From Myxococcales bacterium (GTDB lineage Bacteria > Myxococcota_A > Polyangia > Polyangiales > Houyiibacteriaceae): DNA of 57,266 nucleotides. Shown here one piece after another: positions 27,131 to 35,792 of this stretch. Both the position numbers and the translations under genes were made by a program. Each line of letters starts with the position of its first letter. Positions within the stretch are counted from its first letter, which is position 1. The notes under the pieces were generated by a model. It made no database searches and was not told where the DNA came from. It worked only from the letters and a program-made list of their open reading frames with translations. The stretch lies in contig JAHBWH010000032.1 in the NCBI GenBank assembly GCA_019637115.1, positions 1-57,266 of the forward strand. The letters run 5' to 3'.

Positions 27131-28789
27131 ATGGCGGGCGACGTGAACGACGAGCTCTCGGAGGCGCTGCGTACGATCCACGGCTCGCTCGAGCGCTCGC
27201 CCGCGCTCGCCGGCGCTTATTACGCGCACTGGCGGCACCCCGAGCCGAGCCCCGCGCTCGACGACGCCATGCGCGCCGCCGCGGAGCTCGTCGACGAGCA
27301 CCTCGCGGCGTGGACCGTCGCGTCCGACCGCCAGGCCTTCGTCGCTGCGCTGGGGGAGCCGACCGCGAAGGTCGTCTTGATCTGGTGTGACGCGAGCTCG
27401 GCGAACCAAGACGCCCGCCTCGCGACGCTGCTGAAGGTCGCGGCGTCGATGGAGGCGTGGCGGGACCACGCCCGCATCGTGGCGCGCAACCGCGTCGTCG
27501 AAGGCCCGCTCGTGGACGCGCTCCCCTGCGCGCCGCTGCTCGGGCCGGGCGAGGAGCTCGGCGCTCCAGAGAACCGGGAGGCGCTCGCGCGCATGGAGGT
27601 CCTGATCTGGGAGGCCGGCGCCCGCGCGCTCGAGGTGCCCGAGCTCGGGGCATGGCTCTGGGATCGAGAGACGACCTTCGAGGCGGTGATAGGCCGTCCC
27701 GCCCGCGGCTCGCTCCGCGGTCGCGTGCTCGCCGCGCGCTGCCTCGAGGTCGCCGTGCGCGGCATGCCGATGATGACCGATCCGGCGCTCGTCGGGCGGA
27801 CGCTGCAGGTGATGCAGCCGCTGCTCCTGCACCCGGAGCCGCTCGTCTGGATCCACGCCGCGCGCGCGTTCGGGCGGCTCGCGGGCACCTTCGAGCCCCT
27901 CGAGGGGACGCTCCTCGACTGGGTCCACGGCGCGACCCCCGTACTGCGTCAGCGCGCCATGACCGCCTTCGCGTCCTTGCCCTCGAGCCGGCTCGCGTTC
28001 CTCGGACACGAGCTCGAGGCGGTCATCGACTCCCCAGAGAACGAGGCCTGGGTGCTCGCGGCGGCGGCCGCCGCGACGCCCTACCTCTACCACGAGCGCC
28101 GCGACCTCTGGGACCGGCTCGCCGCGCGCATCATGCGCGGAGACGGCGGCGCGGTGGCGGCGCGCGCGCTCGGCCGTGGGCTCGGCACACTCTGGCGCCG
28201 TGGGCCGGACCGCGAGGCGATCCGGGCACCCTTCCGCAAGCTGCGCCGCCGCGCCCGCCGCGCCCGCGCCGACGTGGTCGACGATTGGCGCCGCTGGCTC
28301 GAGCTGGTCTCCGTCACCGACCCGCTCGACGCCGCCGAGCGCGATCCGCTCGACGTCGAGCTCGGGCTCGAGAACCTCGTCCGCGTCGCCGCCGAGTACG
28401 ACGACGAGGAGGCGGACGCGCGCGCGGCTCGCTTCGCCTCGACGCTCGCGACGACATTCACCGAGGCGCGCCGCGTGGTGCTCGGTGAGGGCTCGGTGCG
28501 CCACCGGGCCGCCGCCATGAACGCTTTCGAGGGATGCGCGCGCTCGCTCGCGCTGCGGCTCTGGGATCCGCTCCTCGCGACGCGCCCGGGCGAGCGCGCC
28601 GAGCCGGTCGACGAGCCGGAGCTCGAGGAGACGTGGAACCTCGTCGCGCGCGCACCCGCCGAGCTCCTCGAGATCGTGCGCACCCGGCGCGAGGCGAGCG
28701 AGGGAGACGACGACGAGGCGTTCACGCTCGCGCTCGAGGTGCTCGCGATCAAGCTCGGTGGCTACGCGCTCGACGCCTGTGGCGGTTAA
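27131..28789 (+). CDS. Helical-repeat protein upstream of Ser/Thr kinase
   Basis: The protein has 552 residues with no signal peptide. The whole chain is predicted alpha-helical with HEAT-like pairs (MQPLLLHPEPLVWIHAARAF, GATPVLRQRAMTAFASLPS). No catalytic motif is seen. It ends in TAA, and an ATG overlaps that stop (TAATG, 28787-28791) at the head of the kinase region, implying coupling. A scaffold or substrate-adaptor role for the kinase is an inference from order only. Confidence 0.65.
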   Translation: MAGDVNDELSEALRTIHGSLERSPALAGAYYAHWRHPEPSPALDDAMRAAAELVDEHLAAWTVASDRQAFVAALGEPTAKVVLIWCDASSANQDARLATLLKVAASMEAWRDHARIVARNRVVEGPLVDALPCAPLLGPGEELGAPENREALARMEVLIWEAGARALEVPELGAWLWDRETTFEAVIGRPARGSLRGRVLAARCLEVAVRGMPMMTDPALVGRTLQVMQPLLLHPEPLVWIHAARAFGRLAGTFEPLEGTLLDWVHGATPVLRQRAMTAFASLPSSRLAFLGHELEAVIDSPENEAWVLAAAAAATPYLYHERRDLWDRLAARIMRGDGGAVAARALGRGLGTLWRRGPDREAIRAPFRKLRRRARRARADVVDDWRRWLELVSVTDPLDAAERDPLDVELGLENLVRVAAEYDDEEADARAARFASTLATTFTEARRVVLGEGSVRHRAAAMNAFEGCARSLALRLWDPLLATRPGERAEPVDEPELEETWNLVARAPAELLEIVRTRREASEGDDDEAFTLALEVLAIKLGGYALDACGG

Positions 28790-29005
28790 TGAGAGCGCGA
28801 GGGCGGGCCTCGCGGCGGAGGATGGCGCGAGCTCGGACCCGGACCCGGCCAGACGGCGCACGACACCTGCCTCTGGCTCCGCAAGCTCGAGGGCCTGGTC
28901 GACGGCTCGCGCGAGCTCCCGCCCGCGCTCGCCAGCGCCCTCAGCGCGCTCTTCTGGCGGCTGGTCGACACGACGCGGGGGACGGCGCTCGGCGAGGTCG
29001 ACGAC

Positions 29006-30493
29006 GTGGCCTGGCTCGGGCCCTTCGCCGCGTGGTGGGCGCTCGTCATCGATCGACCCGCCATCCTCCAACAGCTCGCGAACGCGCTGCCCATGATCGC
29101 CGACGGCGCGCTCGACACCTGCTGCGCGCTCGCCGACGCGACGCGCGCCGCGGTGGCGAGCGGCGAGCCCGCGGGCGCGTGGGCGCCCGCCGCCGCGGAG
29201 GCGCTCGAGGCGCTCCACGCGGGGGAGACGGAGCTCGCGCAAGGCCTCGGCGGCCTGGCGGCGGCGATCGAGCGCTTCTCGACGACCGCGGGGCCGCGCC
29301 CCGATCTCGAGGCGCATTGCGTCGATCTCGTGCTCGCCGCCGAGCGGCTCCAGGCGGCGCTCGCCGATCCGGTCCGCGCGCTCCGTCCGGCGGAGGCGGG
29401 GCCACGAGACGACTCCCTCACCCGCGTCTCCACCGAGAACGCGCCCCGCATGGCGACCATCGTCGCGCGCGCGGTCCGCGCCCGCGAGCCGGCGCTGCTC
29501 GACGTGTGGTTCGCGTCGCTCGGGCCCGCGACGTCGGCGCTCGTCGAGGCGGCGGTCGCGGGCGCGATCTCGCGCACGCCGCCGCCCCCGCCGGCGCCCA
29601 AGCGGCGCGAGCCCGAGACCATCGTCGGCTACGAGCTCGTGAAGCGGCTCGGTGAGGGGGGCATCGGCAGCGTCTGGCTCGTCCGCAAGCCCGGCGCCGA
29701 TCGGTTCTTCGTGCTGAAGATCCCGAAGGCCGACGCGCTCGCGAGCGCGACCGAGACCGAGCGGGCAGGCATCCTCGCGTCGTTCAAGGACGAGGCGCAA
29801 GCCCTCGCCGGCCTCTACCACCCAAACGTCGCCAGCATCATCGACCGGGGTGTCACGCAGGACGTCCCCTATCTGGTGCTCGAGTACCTCATCGGCGCGG
29901 ACCTCAAGGAGTACTCGGCCGCGAAGCTGATGAGCCTCTACGAGCTGCGGCACGTCGTCAGCGGGTGCTGCGCGGGGCTCACCGCGCTGCACAACGCTGG
30001 CCTCGTGCACCGTGACATCAAGCCGGCGAACGTCTGGCTCCGGCTGCCTCTCGCGGGCGGTCAGCGCTTCGAGCCCGACCAGCACCGCGACCCCGCCAAG
30101 GCGTCGCCGCTGAACACTGTGCTGATCGACTTCGGGATGGTGCGCGCGATGCGCGTGCCGCCCGAGGTCGGGGGGCGCTTCGTCGCGGGCACGCCCGGCT
30201 ACATCGCGCCCGAGCAGGTGCTCGATCCCGTCGAGCTCGATGGCCGGGCCGACGTCTACGCGATGGCCGGGACCATCTACAACGTGACCACCGGGCGCGC
30301 GTTCTTCGACGACATCGACCAGCCCCGCGAGCGCATCTTGGCGCATATGCGGCAGGACCCGATGGAGGACGCGGAGCGTTTCCGCGCGTACCCCGCCGCG
30401 CTCGTCAAGCTGCTCCGCGCGGCGACCGCGCGCGATTGGCGCGATCGGCCGACCCCGCTCGAGCTCGCCCGGGAGTTCGAGGCAGCCCTCTGA
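29006..30493 (+). CDS. Ser/Thr protein kinase with N-terminal helical domain
   Basis: The product has 495 residues from GTG 29006. Residues 1-200 are helical. The kinase domain spans 205-495: Gly loop GEGGIGSVW (about 215), Lys in FVLKIPK, catalytic HRDIKPANV (about 335), DFGMVRA (about 375), APEQ and Asp in GRADVYAMAG. There is no membrane helix, so it is cytosolic. The coding pattern continues upstream in the same frame to about 28840 (TCLWLRKLEGLVDGSRELPP) without an in-frame ATG or GTG; the coupled ATG at 28789 and ATG 28822 are in another frame. The true N-terminus is therefore unresolved: an unusual start or a single-base change near the GGACCC repeats at about 28835. Confidence 0.8.
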   Translation: MAWLGPFAAWWALVIDRPAILQQLANALPMIADGALDTCCALADATRAAVASGEPAGAWAPAAAEALEALHAGETELAQGLGGLAAAIERFSTTAGPRPDLEAHCVDLVLAAERLQAALADPVRALRPAEAGPRDDSLTRVSTENAPRMATIVARAVRAREPALLDVWFASLGPATSALVEAAVAGAISRTPPPPPAPKRREPETIVGYELVKRLGEGGIGSVWLVRKPGADRFFVLKIPKADALASATETERAGILASFKDEAQALAGLYHPNVASIIDRGVTQDVPYLVLEYLIGADLKEYSAAKLMSLYELRHVVSGCCAGLTALHNAGLVHRDIKPANVWLRLPLAGGQRFEPDQHRDPAKASPLNTVLIDFGMVRAMRVPPEVGGRFVAGTPGYIAPEQVLDPVELDGRADVYAMAGTIYNVTTGRAFFDDIDQPRERILAHMRQDPMEDAERFRAYPAALVKLLRAATARDWRDRPTPLELAREFEAAL

Positions 30494-30525
30494 CGATGCC
30501 CTGACGATGGAGATGCGCTGGCGCC

Positions 30526-31758
30526 TCAGGGGGCCTGCGAAGGCAGGCCCGCGAGCAGCGCGAGGATGGTCTCCGCACCCACCGCGAAGCTCTGCTCGCC
30601 CGCCACGTGCACGCCGACCACGCTCCCGCTCGTGTCGAAGAGCGGCGCACCGTCGGGCGCCGCCTCGTCGTAGCGGAGCAGGCGCGTCCCGTCGCTGCGC
30701 ACGTCGACGTCATCCACCTCGATGGCGACCGTCCGGGCCAGCGCGCCGGCGAAGCCATAGGCGAGCAGAGCCTGGCCGCGTCGCGCGGGGGATGCGTCCG
30801 CGTTCGGCGGCGTGAGCGTCACGACCGCGGGCAGATCGAGATCCAGCTCGAGCAAACCGACGTCGGGCCCGAGCTGCCCCTGCACGTGCGAGGGGTGACG
30901 CCAGAGCTGACGCGGTCGCACCGCCGTCGGTCCTCGGAGTTCGATCCCGTCGTCCCGGGAGGCCTCGATCGCGAGCACGCACGTCGCGGTCGTGGCGAGG
31001 ACGCGGCGACGGATGGCGAAGGCCGTGCAGAGCGTCTCTTCGGACGAGATCCGCACGACGCGGTAGAGGGCGGCGCCGTTGGCAGCCGCGACGTGCGCGG
31101 GGTCCGGGCCGCTTCGACGCGCGCCGAGCACCAGCACGAGCAGCACCACGAGCATGATCGCCAGCACCGCCGCGAGCCCGACGACGACGCCGATGAGCAG
31201 CCGTCGGCCCGGCACCTGCTCGGTCTCCCGCGCCCGGCCGACGGCCTCCTCGATCATCAGCCCGACCGTCTCGCGACCATAGAGCTTGGGCTGCGCGAAG
31301 GAGGGCGCGGGAGGGGGCGCGGTTTGCGGAGGATGCGCGGGCGGGGGGACGGTGCCTGGGAGTCCGTGAGACGGCGCCTCGCCCACGGGCGTCGAGGCGA
31401 CGGTCGCCGCGTCCGGCCGCACGATGGGGGAAGGGTAAGAGGGCGCGCGGGGAGCGTCCGCGAGCTCGACCCGCAGGCGGGGACCGCCGGGGCCGCACTC
31501 GATCTCGTCTCCGTTCCGGAGCGGGTGTCGCGTGATGCGCTGCCCGGCCACGAAGGTGCCGTTGCGGCTGCCGACGTCGACGACCACCCACTCCGCGCCT
31601 TCGCGTCGGATCTCCGCGTGGCGGCCGGAGGCGTCGAGATCCGCGTGTGGATCGAAGGCGACGTCCGAGTCGGGCATGCGACCGAGGCGCACGACCAGCT
31701 GATCGAAGGAGTAGCTCCGCCCGGTGTGCGCCCCGAAGGTCTGGTGGAGCCGGATCAC
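30526..31758 (-). CDS. FHA-membrane-pseudotrypsin protein
   Basis: The product has 410 residues from GTG 31758. Residues 1-95 are an FHA phosphothreonine-binding domain (GRMPDSDVAF, SGRHAEIR, VDVGSRNGTFVAG). A Pro-rich linker, then one membrane helix at about 182-207. The distal 200 residues follow the trypsin/HtrA fold order but with a damaged triad: TAFAIRRRVLATTATC where TAxHC is expected (His lost), DVGLLELD (Asp kept) and AAPDGAPLFD where GNSGGPLFD is expected (Ser lost). It is thus probably a non-catalytic sensor or binder outside the membrane, linked to phospho-signalling inside. It lies two bases after the PP2C stop in one operon. Confidence 0.78.
   Translation of the reverse strand: MIRLHQTFGAHTGRSYSFDQLVVRLGRMPDSDVAFDPHADLDASGRHAEIRREGAEWVVVDVGSRNGTFVAGQRITRHPLRNGDEIECGPGGPRLRVELADAPRAPSYPSPIVRPDAATVASTPVGEAPSHGLPGTVPPPAHPPQTAPPPAPSFAQPKLYGRETVGLMIEEAVGRARETEQVPGRRLLIGVVVGLAAVLAIMLVVLLVLVLGARRSGPDPAHVAAANGAALYRVVRISSEETLCTAFAIRRRVLATTATCVLAIEASRDDGIELRGPTAVRPRQLWRHPSHVQGQLGPDVGLLELDLDLPAVVTLTPPNADASPARRGQALLAYGFAGALARTVAIEVDDVDVRSDGTRLLRYDEAAPDGAPLFDTSGSVVGVHVAGEQSFAVGAETILALLAGLPSQAP
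30531..30550. terminator. Bidirectional hairpin at convergent gene ends
   Basis: Perfect 8 bp arms (GGGCCTGC and GCAGGCCC) close a GAAG loop. It sits 38 bases after the kinase stop and inside the last codons of the convergent FHA gene, so it could end transcription of the kinase operon. There is no T-run. Confidence 0.45.
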
Positions 31759-31760
31759 CG

Positions 31761-33767
31761 TCAGAACGGGTTGGAGGGGACGCCGTCGTCGGACGTCATC
31801 GCGGTGGTCGTCATCGTGGTCGACGTCCTCGTCGACGTCATCGCGGTCGCCTCGGCCCCCGATGTCTCCGAGGTCGACGAGGTCGACGAGGCCATCGTGC
31901 TCGTGGTCGTCATCGGAGAGGGCCCCGAGGGCTCCGAGGTCGACGAGGTCATGGTCGTCGTCGGGGAGGGCTCGGTCGACGTCATCGTCGTCGTCGCGGA
32001 CGTCGCGGTCATGGAGGTCTCCGACGTCGACCCCGCCATGGTCGCCGGATCAGCGCTCGACGGCGTTCCCTCACCGGTCGGGGCGTCGCCCGGGGCGGGC
32101 TCGGCGGCCATCGTCGCGTCCTCGCCGGGCGCTGGCTCGCCCTCCGCGGGGTCGCCCGCGTCCTGCGGACGGGTCGCGCCTTCGGGCAAGCGCAGCTCGA
32201 CGTCGGTCGCGACCCCCGCGCGAATGTTGGGGCGCGCGCGCGCGACCACGGTGCCACCGCTGCGCGCCTCGAAGCGGTAGAAGCCTGGGAGCAGCTCGAG
32301 GCAGATGGTCTCGTTCTCGCGGAGCGGGCCGTACGATTGGTTGTCGACGAAGAGCTCGCCCTCGATCACGTCGGTGCGGACGCAGACCTCCACGGGCTCG
32401 GGCTCCGGGTCCGGGATCACCGGGACCACCTCGTCGTTCCCCTCGCCGTCGCTCGCGTGGATCGCGTACGCCGCGACCAGCGCGCCGACGATGAGCACGC
32501 TGAGGAAGAGCCCCCACGGAAAGCGGGGGGCGGGGATGGTGGGCGCGTCCCCGTCGTAGTCGATCGCCTCGCGCTTCTTCACGTCCGCGCCCGGCTTGCG
32601 CGACGACGTCTTCATCGTCGGCTCGCGAGGGGGGACGTCGCTCGGCCGCGGAGCGCTCGACTCGGGCAGCGGATATTGTTGGTAGAAGGCCTTGGTGTCG
32701 TTCGACGGGGCGAGGCCTTCGCCGCCGACGTCGGCGACGACGCACGTGATGTTGTCGTGGCCGCCGCCCGCGCACGCCATCTCGGCGAGCCGTCGCGCGA
32801 TCGCCTCGAGGTCGTCGCCGTCGGCGAGGACGTCCTTGATCATCTCCTGGTGTACGAGGCCGGACAGACCGTCGCTGCACAGCATCAGTCGATCGCCCTG
32901 GCGGAGCTCGAGGAACGTGAGGTCGACGCTGACCTCCTCGGTCGTCCCGAGCGCCTGGAGGATGATGTTCGAGTGCTCGAAGGCCTCGGCCTCTTCTTCG
33001 GTGAGCTGGCCAGCCTCGATGAGCTGATTGACGAGGGATTGGTCCTTCGTGATCAGGGTCAGCTCGCCGCCGCGCAGCACGTAGCATCGGCTGTCGCCCA
33101 CGTTGCCGATGAAGAGCATGCGGTCGACGAAGCCCGCGACGGTGGCGGTCGTACCCATGCCGCGACGGCTGCGGTCCATCTTGGCGGCGCCGAAGATCCG
33201 GGCGCCCGCCTCCTCGATCGAGTGGACGAGGCGGTGCGCGAACACGTCGCGGTCGGACGGGGGGCCTCCCGCGAGCATGACCTCGCGGATGGTGTCGACG
33301 GCCATCTTGCTCGCGACCTCGCCCGCGGCGGCCCCGCCCATGCCGTCGCAGACGGCGAGGATCAGGCCCTTGGGCCCCAGCTCACCCGAGTGGATGGCGT
33401 CGATCGGGCGCGGATCGTCCTCACCTCCCCAGAACGCCGTCTCGGTGTCGAGCTCGACGATGGCGAAGTTGTCCTCGTTGTGCTCGCGGACGAGGCCGAC
33501 CTCGGTGAGGCCGAAATAACGGAAGCTGATCGGGCCCTTCGGGGGCGCGCTGTCGTGGCGCGCGGGCTTCTTGGGCTCCTCGGCCGCGGGCTCGTCTGGC
33601 GCGTCCGAGCGGCGTTTCGCGGCGGGCATGTCGGGCACGGTCGCCGTCACGTCGCCCTCGTCGCTCGCGCCGCTCTCGTCGGAGGTCGCCACGCGCTCGT
33701 CGGAGGACTCCTCTGCGTCCTTCTCCGCCCCTTCGGCGTCGTCGTCGCGCTTCTCGGTGTCGCTCAT
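31761..33767 (-). CDS. PP2C-type phosphatase with membrane helix and Ser/Thr-rich tail
   Basis: The product has 668 residues. After an acidic, disordered N-terminus, residues about 85-335 form a PP2C (Stp/PrpC) domain: REHNEDNFAI, VCDGMGG, RGMGTTATVA, GDSRCYVL, LCSDGLSG and GGHDNITC supply the metal-binding Asp residues. A membrane helix lies at about 416-437 (LFLSVLIVGALVAAYAI). The outer part has a PEGA-like segment (GELFVDNQSYGPLRENETI) and about 120 residues rich in Ser, Thr and Met. The start overlaps the zinc-ribbon/FHA gene (ATGA). It presumably reverses phosphorylation by the kinase at 29006. Confidence 0.85.
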   Translation of the reverse strand: MSDTEKRDDDAEGAEKDAEESSDERVATSDESGASDEGDVTATVPDMPAAKRRSDAPDEPAAEEPKKPARHDSAPPKGPISFRYFGLTEVGLVREHNEDNFAIVELDTETAFWGGEDDPRPIDAIHSGELGPKGLILAVCDGMGGAAAGEVASKMAVDTIREVMLAGGPPSDRDVFAHRLVHSIEEAGARIFGAAKMDRSRRGMGTTATVAGFVDRMLFIGNVGDSRCYVLRGGELTLITKDQSLVNQLIEAGQLTEEEAEAFEHSNIILQALGTTEEVSVDLTFLELRQGDRLMLCSDGLSGLVHQEMIKDVLADGDDLEAIARRLAEMACAGGGHDNITCVVADVGGEGLAPSNDTKAFYQQYPLPESSAPRPSDVPPREPTMKTSSRKPGADVKKREAIDYDGDAPTIPAPRFPWGLFLSVLIVGALVAAYAIHASDGEGNDEVVPVIPDPEPEPVEVCVRTDVIEGELFVDNQSYGPLRENETICLELLPGFYRFEARSGGTVVARARPNIRAGVATDVELRLPEGATRPQDAGDPAEGEPAPGEDATMAAEPAPGDAPTGEGTPSSADPATMAGSTSETSMTATSATTTMTSTEPSPTTTMTSSTSEPSGPSPMTTTSTMASSTSSTSETSGAEATAMTSTRTSTTMTTTAMTSDDGVPSNPF

Positions 33768-34897
33768 CGTTGCTCGTGCCCGTCGAAGCGAAAGAGGTGC
33801 CGGCCGACGCGGAACTGGTCACCCACGCGGAGCTCGTGCTCGCGGCGCAGCCGCAACGCGGTGCCGTTCGACGAGCCCAGATCCTTCAACGTCACTCGGC
33901 GCGTCGAGCGCTCGATTCGGATCGAGGCATGCCGACGGGAGAGGAAAGGATCGTCGGTGAAGACGATGTCGCCAGTCTCACGGCCCAACACGGTGTCGTC
34001 ACGATACAGGTAGTGGACGTCGCGGCCTACCCCTTCCGTCGTCGTTTGGACCAGGCGCGCGAATCGGGGCGCCTCGGGGGTCCCGAAGACCAGGACCCCT
34101 TGGACGCTGGCCGGCCCGAGCGGGATCTCGGCGTCGTCGATGAGCTCGAAGCGGAGGAGCTGCTGGCCGAGCAGGATCCGGTCGCCGTCCGCGAGGTCCT
34201 GGGGCTCGCGGATCCGGACGTAGACCCCGTTCACCGAGTCCAGATCGCGCAAGAACCAGCGGGCCCCGTCGAAGCGGAGCCGCGCGTGGCGTGGGGAGAG
34301 GTAGGGGTCGTCCGTGAAGCGGAGCTCTCCTTCGCTGCGACCGAGATCCGTCTGGGGGACCTGCAGGGCGTGGGGGGCGCCGTCCGAGCCGTCCTTCAAG
34401 ATCGCGACGAGTCGCACGTCCTGGGCGACACGGGAGACGGCGGCGGCGGGCGTCGGCGCCATCTGCGGCGCGATGGCCTGCGGGGCGGCCTGCGGCGGGG
34501 CGGCCTGCGGCGGGCCCGCTTGCGCGACGCCGGCGTAGGCGGTCCCGCAGAACTTGCACCGCGACGCCCCTGGATCGCCGATCCCTTGGCAGCGAGGGCA
34601 GATCGGACCGGGCGCGCTCATCGGTGAGGGGGGAGCGACGACGGCGGCGGGCGACGCGCCGAAGGGGGTCGGCGCGTACGACGAGTCGGCGACGGGCGCG
34701 GGCGCAGCGGGCGCGGGCGCCGCGAGCGTGTTCCCGCAGTGGACGCAGAACCGCATGTGGGCTGGGTTGCCCCCGCCGCAGCGCCCGCAGACGAGCTCGT
34801 GGCTCGGCGCGGGCGCGGGCGCCCCGAGCCGAGTCCCGCATTGCTCGCAGAACACGCTGCCGGCCTGGTTCTGGTGGCCGCATCGAGGGCACGTCAT
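33764..34897 (-). CDS. Triple zinc-ribbon, double FHA protein
   Basis: The product has 377 residues from ATG 34897; an in-frame start at 34936 is less likely because the first ribbon begins right at MTCPRCG. Three zinc ribbons are visible (CPRCGHQNQAGSVFCEQCG, CGRCGGGNPAHMRFCVHCG, CPRCQGIGDPGASRCKFCG), separated by Ala/Pro linkers. Two FHA domains follow (LGRSEGELRF...LSPRHARL...DSVNGVYV, and LGRETGDIVF...LSRRHASI...GSSNGTAL). It likely recruits phosphothreonine-bearing partners of the adjacent kinase/phosphatase pair. Its stop overlaps the PP2C start. Confidence 0.85.
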   Translation of the reverse strand: MTCPRCGHQNQAGSVFCEQCGTRLGAPAPAPSHELVCGRCGGGNPAHMRFCVHCGNTLAAPAPAAPAPVADSSYAPTPFGASPAAVVAPPSPMSAPGPICPRCQGIGDPGASRCKFCGTAYAGVAQAGPPQAAPPQAAPQAIAPQMAPTPAAAVSRVAQDVRLVAILKDGSDGAPHALQVPQTDLGRSEGELRFTDDPYLSPRHARLRFDGARWFLRDLDSVNGVYVRIREPQDLADGDRILLGQQLLRFELIDDAEIPLGPASVQGVLVFGTPEAPRFARLVQTTTEGVGRDVHYLYRDDTVLGRETGDIVFTDDPFLSRRHASIRIERSTRRVTLKDLGSSNGTALRLRREHELRVGDQFRVGRHLFRFDGHEQR

Positions 34898-34951
34898 GCA
34901 GCGCGCAGTGGAACTCGCCGCGTGGTTCGCCGTCAAGAAGCGGGTGGTGGG

Positions 34952-35578
34952 TCAGCGGAGGCCGCGCTCGCTCAGGATGAGCCCGACTTGAAGGAGCGCG
35001 GCGCTGTCGAGCCCAAACCGACCCGAGCGCACGACGTCGTCCGAGCGCGAGGTGAAGCGCGAGGTCGTGAAGAGTCGGACGGCCACTCCCACGACGAAGC
35101 TCAGCGTCGGCGTGATCTCGGACTCGATCCCGAGGAGCAGGTCGACGAGGCCGCCGACCGCGCGGTGGCGGAACGCCTCTCCGAAGAGCAGCACCCCGAG
35201 CGAGGCGCCGAGGTAAGGGTGGACCTGGCGATCGCGGAGGAAGAAGCGCCGGGTCACCGCGCGCAGCGACTGCAAAGTGCTGAGCTCGTGAACACCGTTT
35301 CCGTCCAAGAACCAGACGTCGTAGCCGAGGCCGACGGTCTGACCTCGGGGCCACCGCCACTCCAACATCCCGCCGATCCCACCGCCCCCGCCGAAGACGC
35401 AGCCGGACCCCGTGGGGCAGAGCGGCCGCGTCGCGATCGGCAGCACCACGTCCAGGTGCACCTCGCCGGTGATCCGGGGCGGGTGATCGTCCGGGGGTGG
35501 GGGAGGCGCGTGGTCGTCGGCGCCCGCGACCCCGCCGAGCGCGTGCAAAGCGAGCAGGAGCAACCCGCAAAATCTCAA
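34952..35578 (-). CDS. Exported beta-barrel-like protein, first gene of FHA operon
   Basis: From TTG 35578 the product has 208 residues with a clean signal peptide (RFCGLLLLALHALGGVAGA). An Asp/Pro/His-rich linker precedes amphipathic beta-strands (VGLGYDVWFLDG, PYLGASLGVLLFG, LSFVVGVAVRLF) like a small outer-membrane barrel. ATG 35689, which has AAGAAGG before it, and GTG 35638 extend the frame upstream, but that stretch has low coding character and overlaps a promoter on the other strand. It ends 54 bases before the zinc-ribbon/FHA gene. Confidence 0.6.
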   Translation of the reverse strand: MRFCGLLLLALHALGGVAGADDHAPPPPPDDHPPRITGEVHLDVVLPIATRPLCPTGSGCVFGGGGGIGGMLEWRWPRGQTVGLGYDVWFLDGNGVHELSTLQSLRAVTRRFFLRDRQVHPYLGASLGVLLFGEAFRHRAVGGLVDLLLGIESEITPTLSFVVGVAVRLFTTSRFTSRSDDVVRSGRFGLDSAALLQVGLILSERGLR

Positions 35579-35625
35579 TGAGGCCGCGGGGTTTCGATTC
35601 TCGAGGCGCAGCGCCTTCGCCGTTG

Positions 35626-35653
35626 TTGACAGGCCCACCGTGCCACCTATAGT
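35626..35653 (+). promoter_or_regulatory. Sigma-70-like promoter
   Basis: TTGACA (35626-35631), a 16-base spacer and TATAGT (35648-35653) form the best promoter match I found in the window, in an AT-richer island. It would start a transcript near 35660 that reads into the acidic protein gene at 35793 with a leader of about 130 bases. Confidence 0.65.
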
Positions 35654-35697
35654 TCGCGCCGATCGCGGTCGACCAGCGTTCGGCCTCATGTAGAAGC

Positions 35698-35725
35698 CTT
35701 CTTAAGAAGCCTCTTGTAGAAGAGG
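35698..35725 (+). other. Structured leader upstream of acidic protein
   Basis: A perfect 12 bp palindrome CTTCTTAAGAAG (35698-35709) is followed directly by a hairpin with arms CCTCTT and AAGAGG and loop GTAG (35710-35725). Both lie inside the predicted leader of the gene at 35793. They do not match a riboswitch class I know. Confidence 0.4.
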
Positions 35726-35792
35726 GTGACCGCGAGCAACGAGATGCCCCCGCGGTCGCCAGCGGGTCCACGATAGCGCAGGGTGACGACTC

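Noticed and set aside
27080-30346. A 1088-codon leftward frame opposite the helical protein and kinase genes
   Set aside because: The rightward genes show clear kinase motifs; the opposite frame has Arg/Glu/His-rich composition typical of GC-rich antisense shadows.
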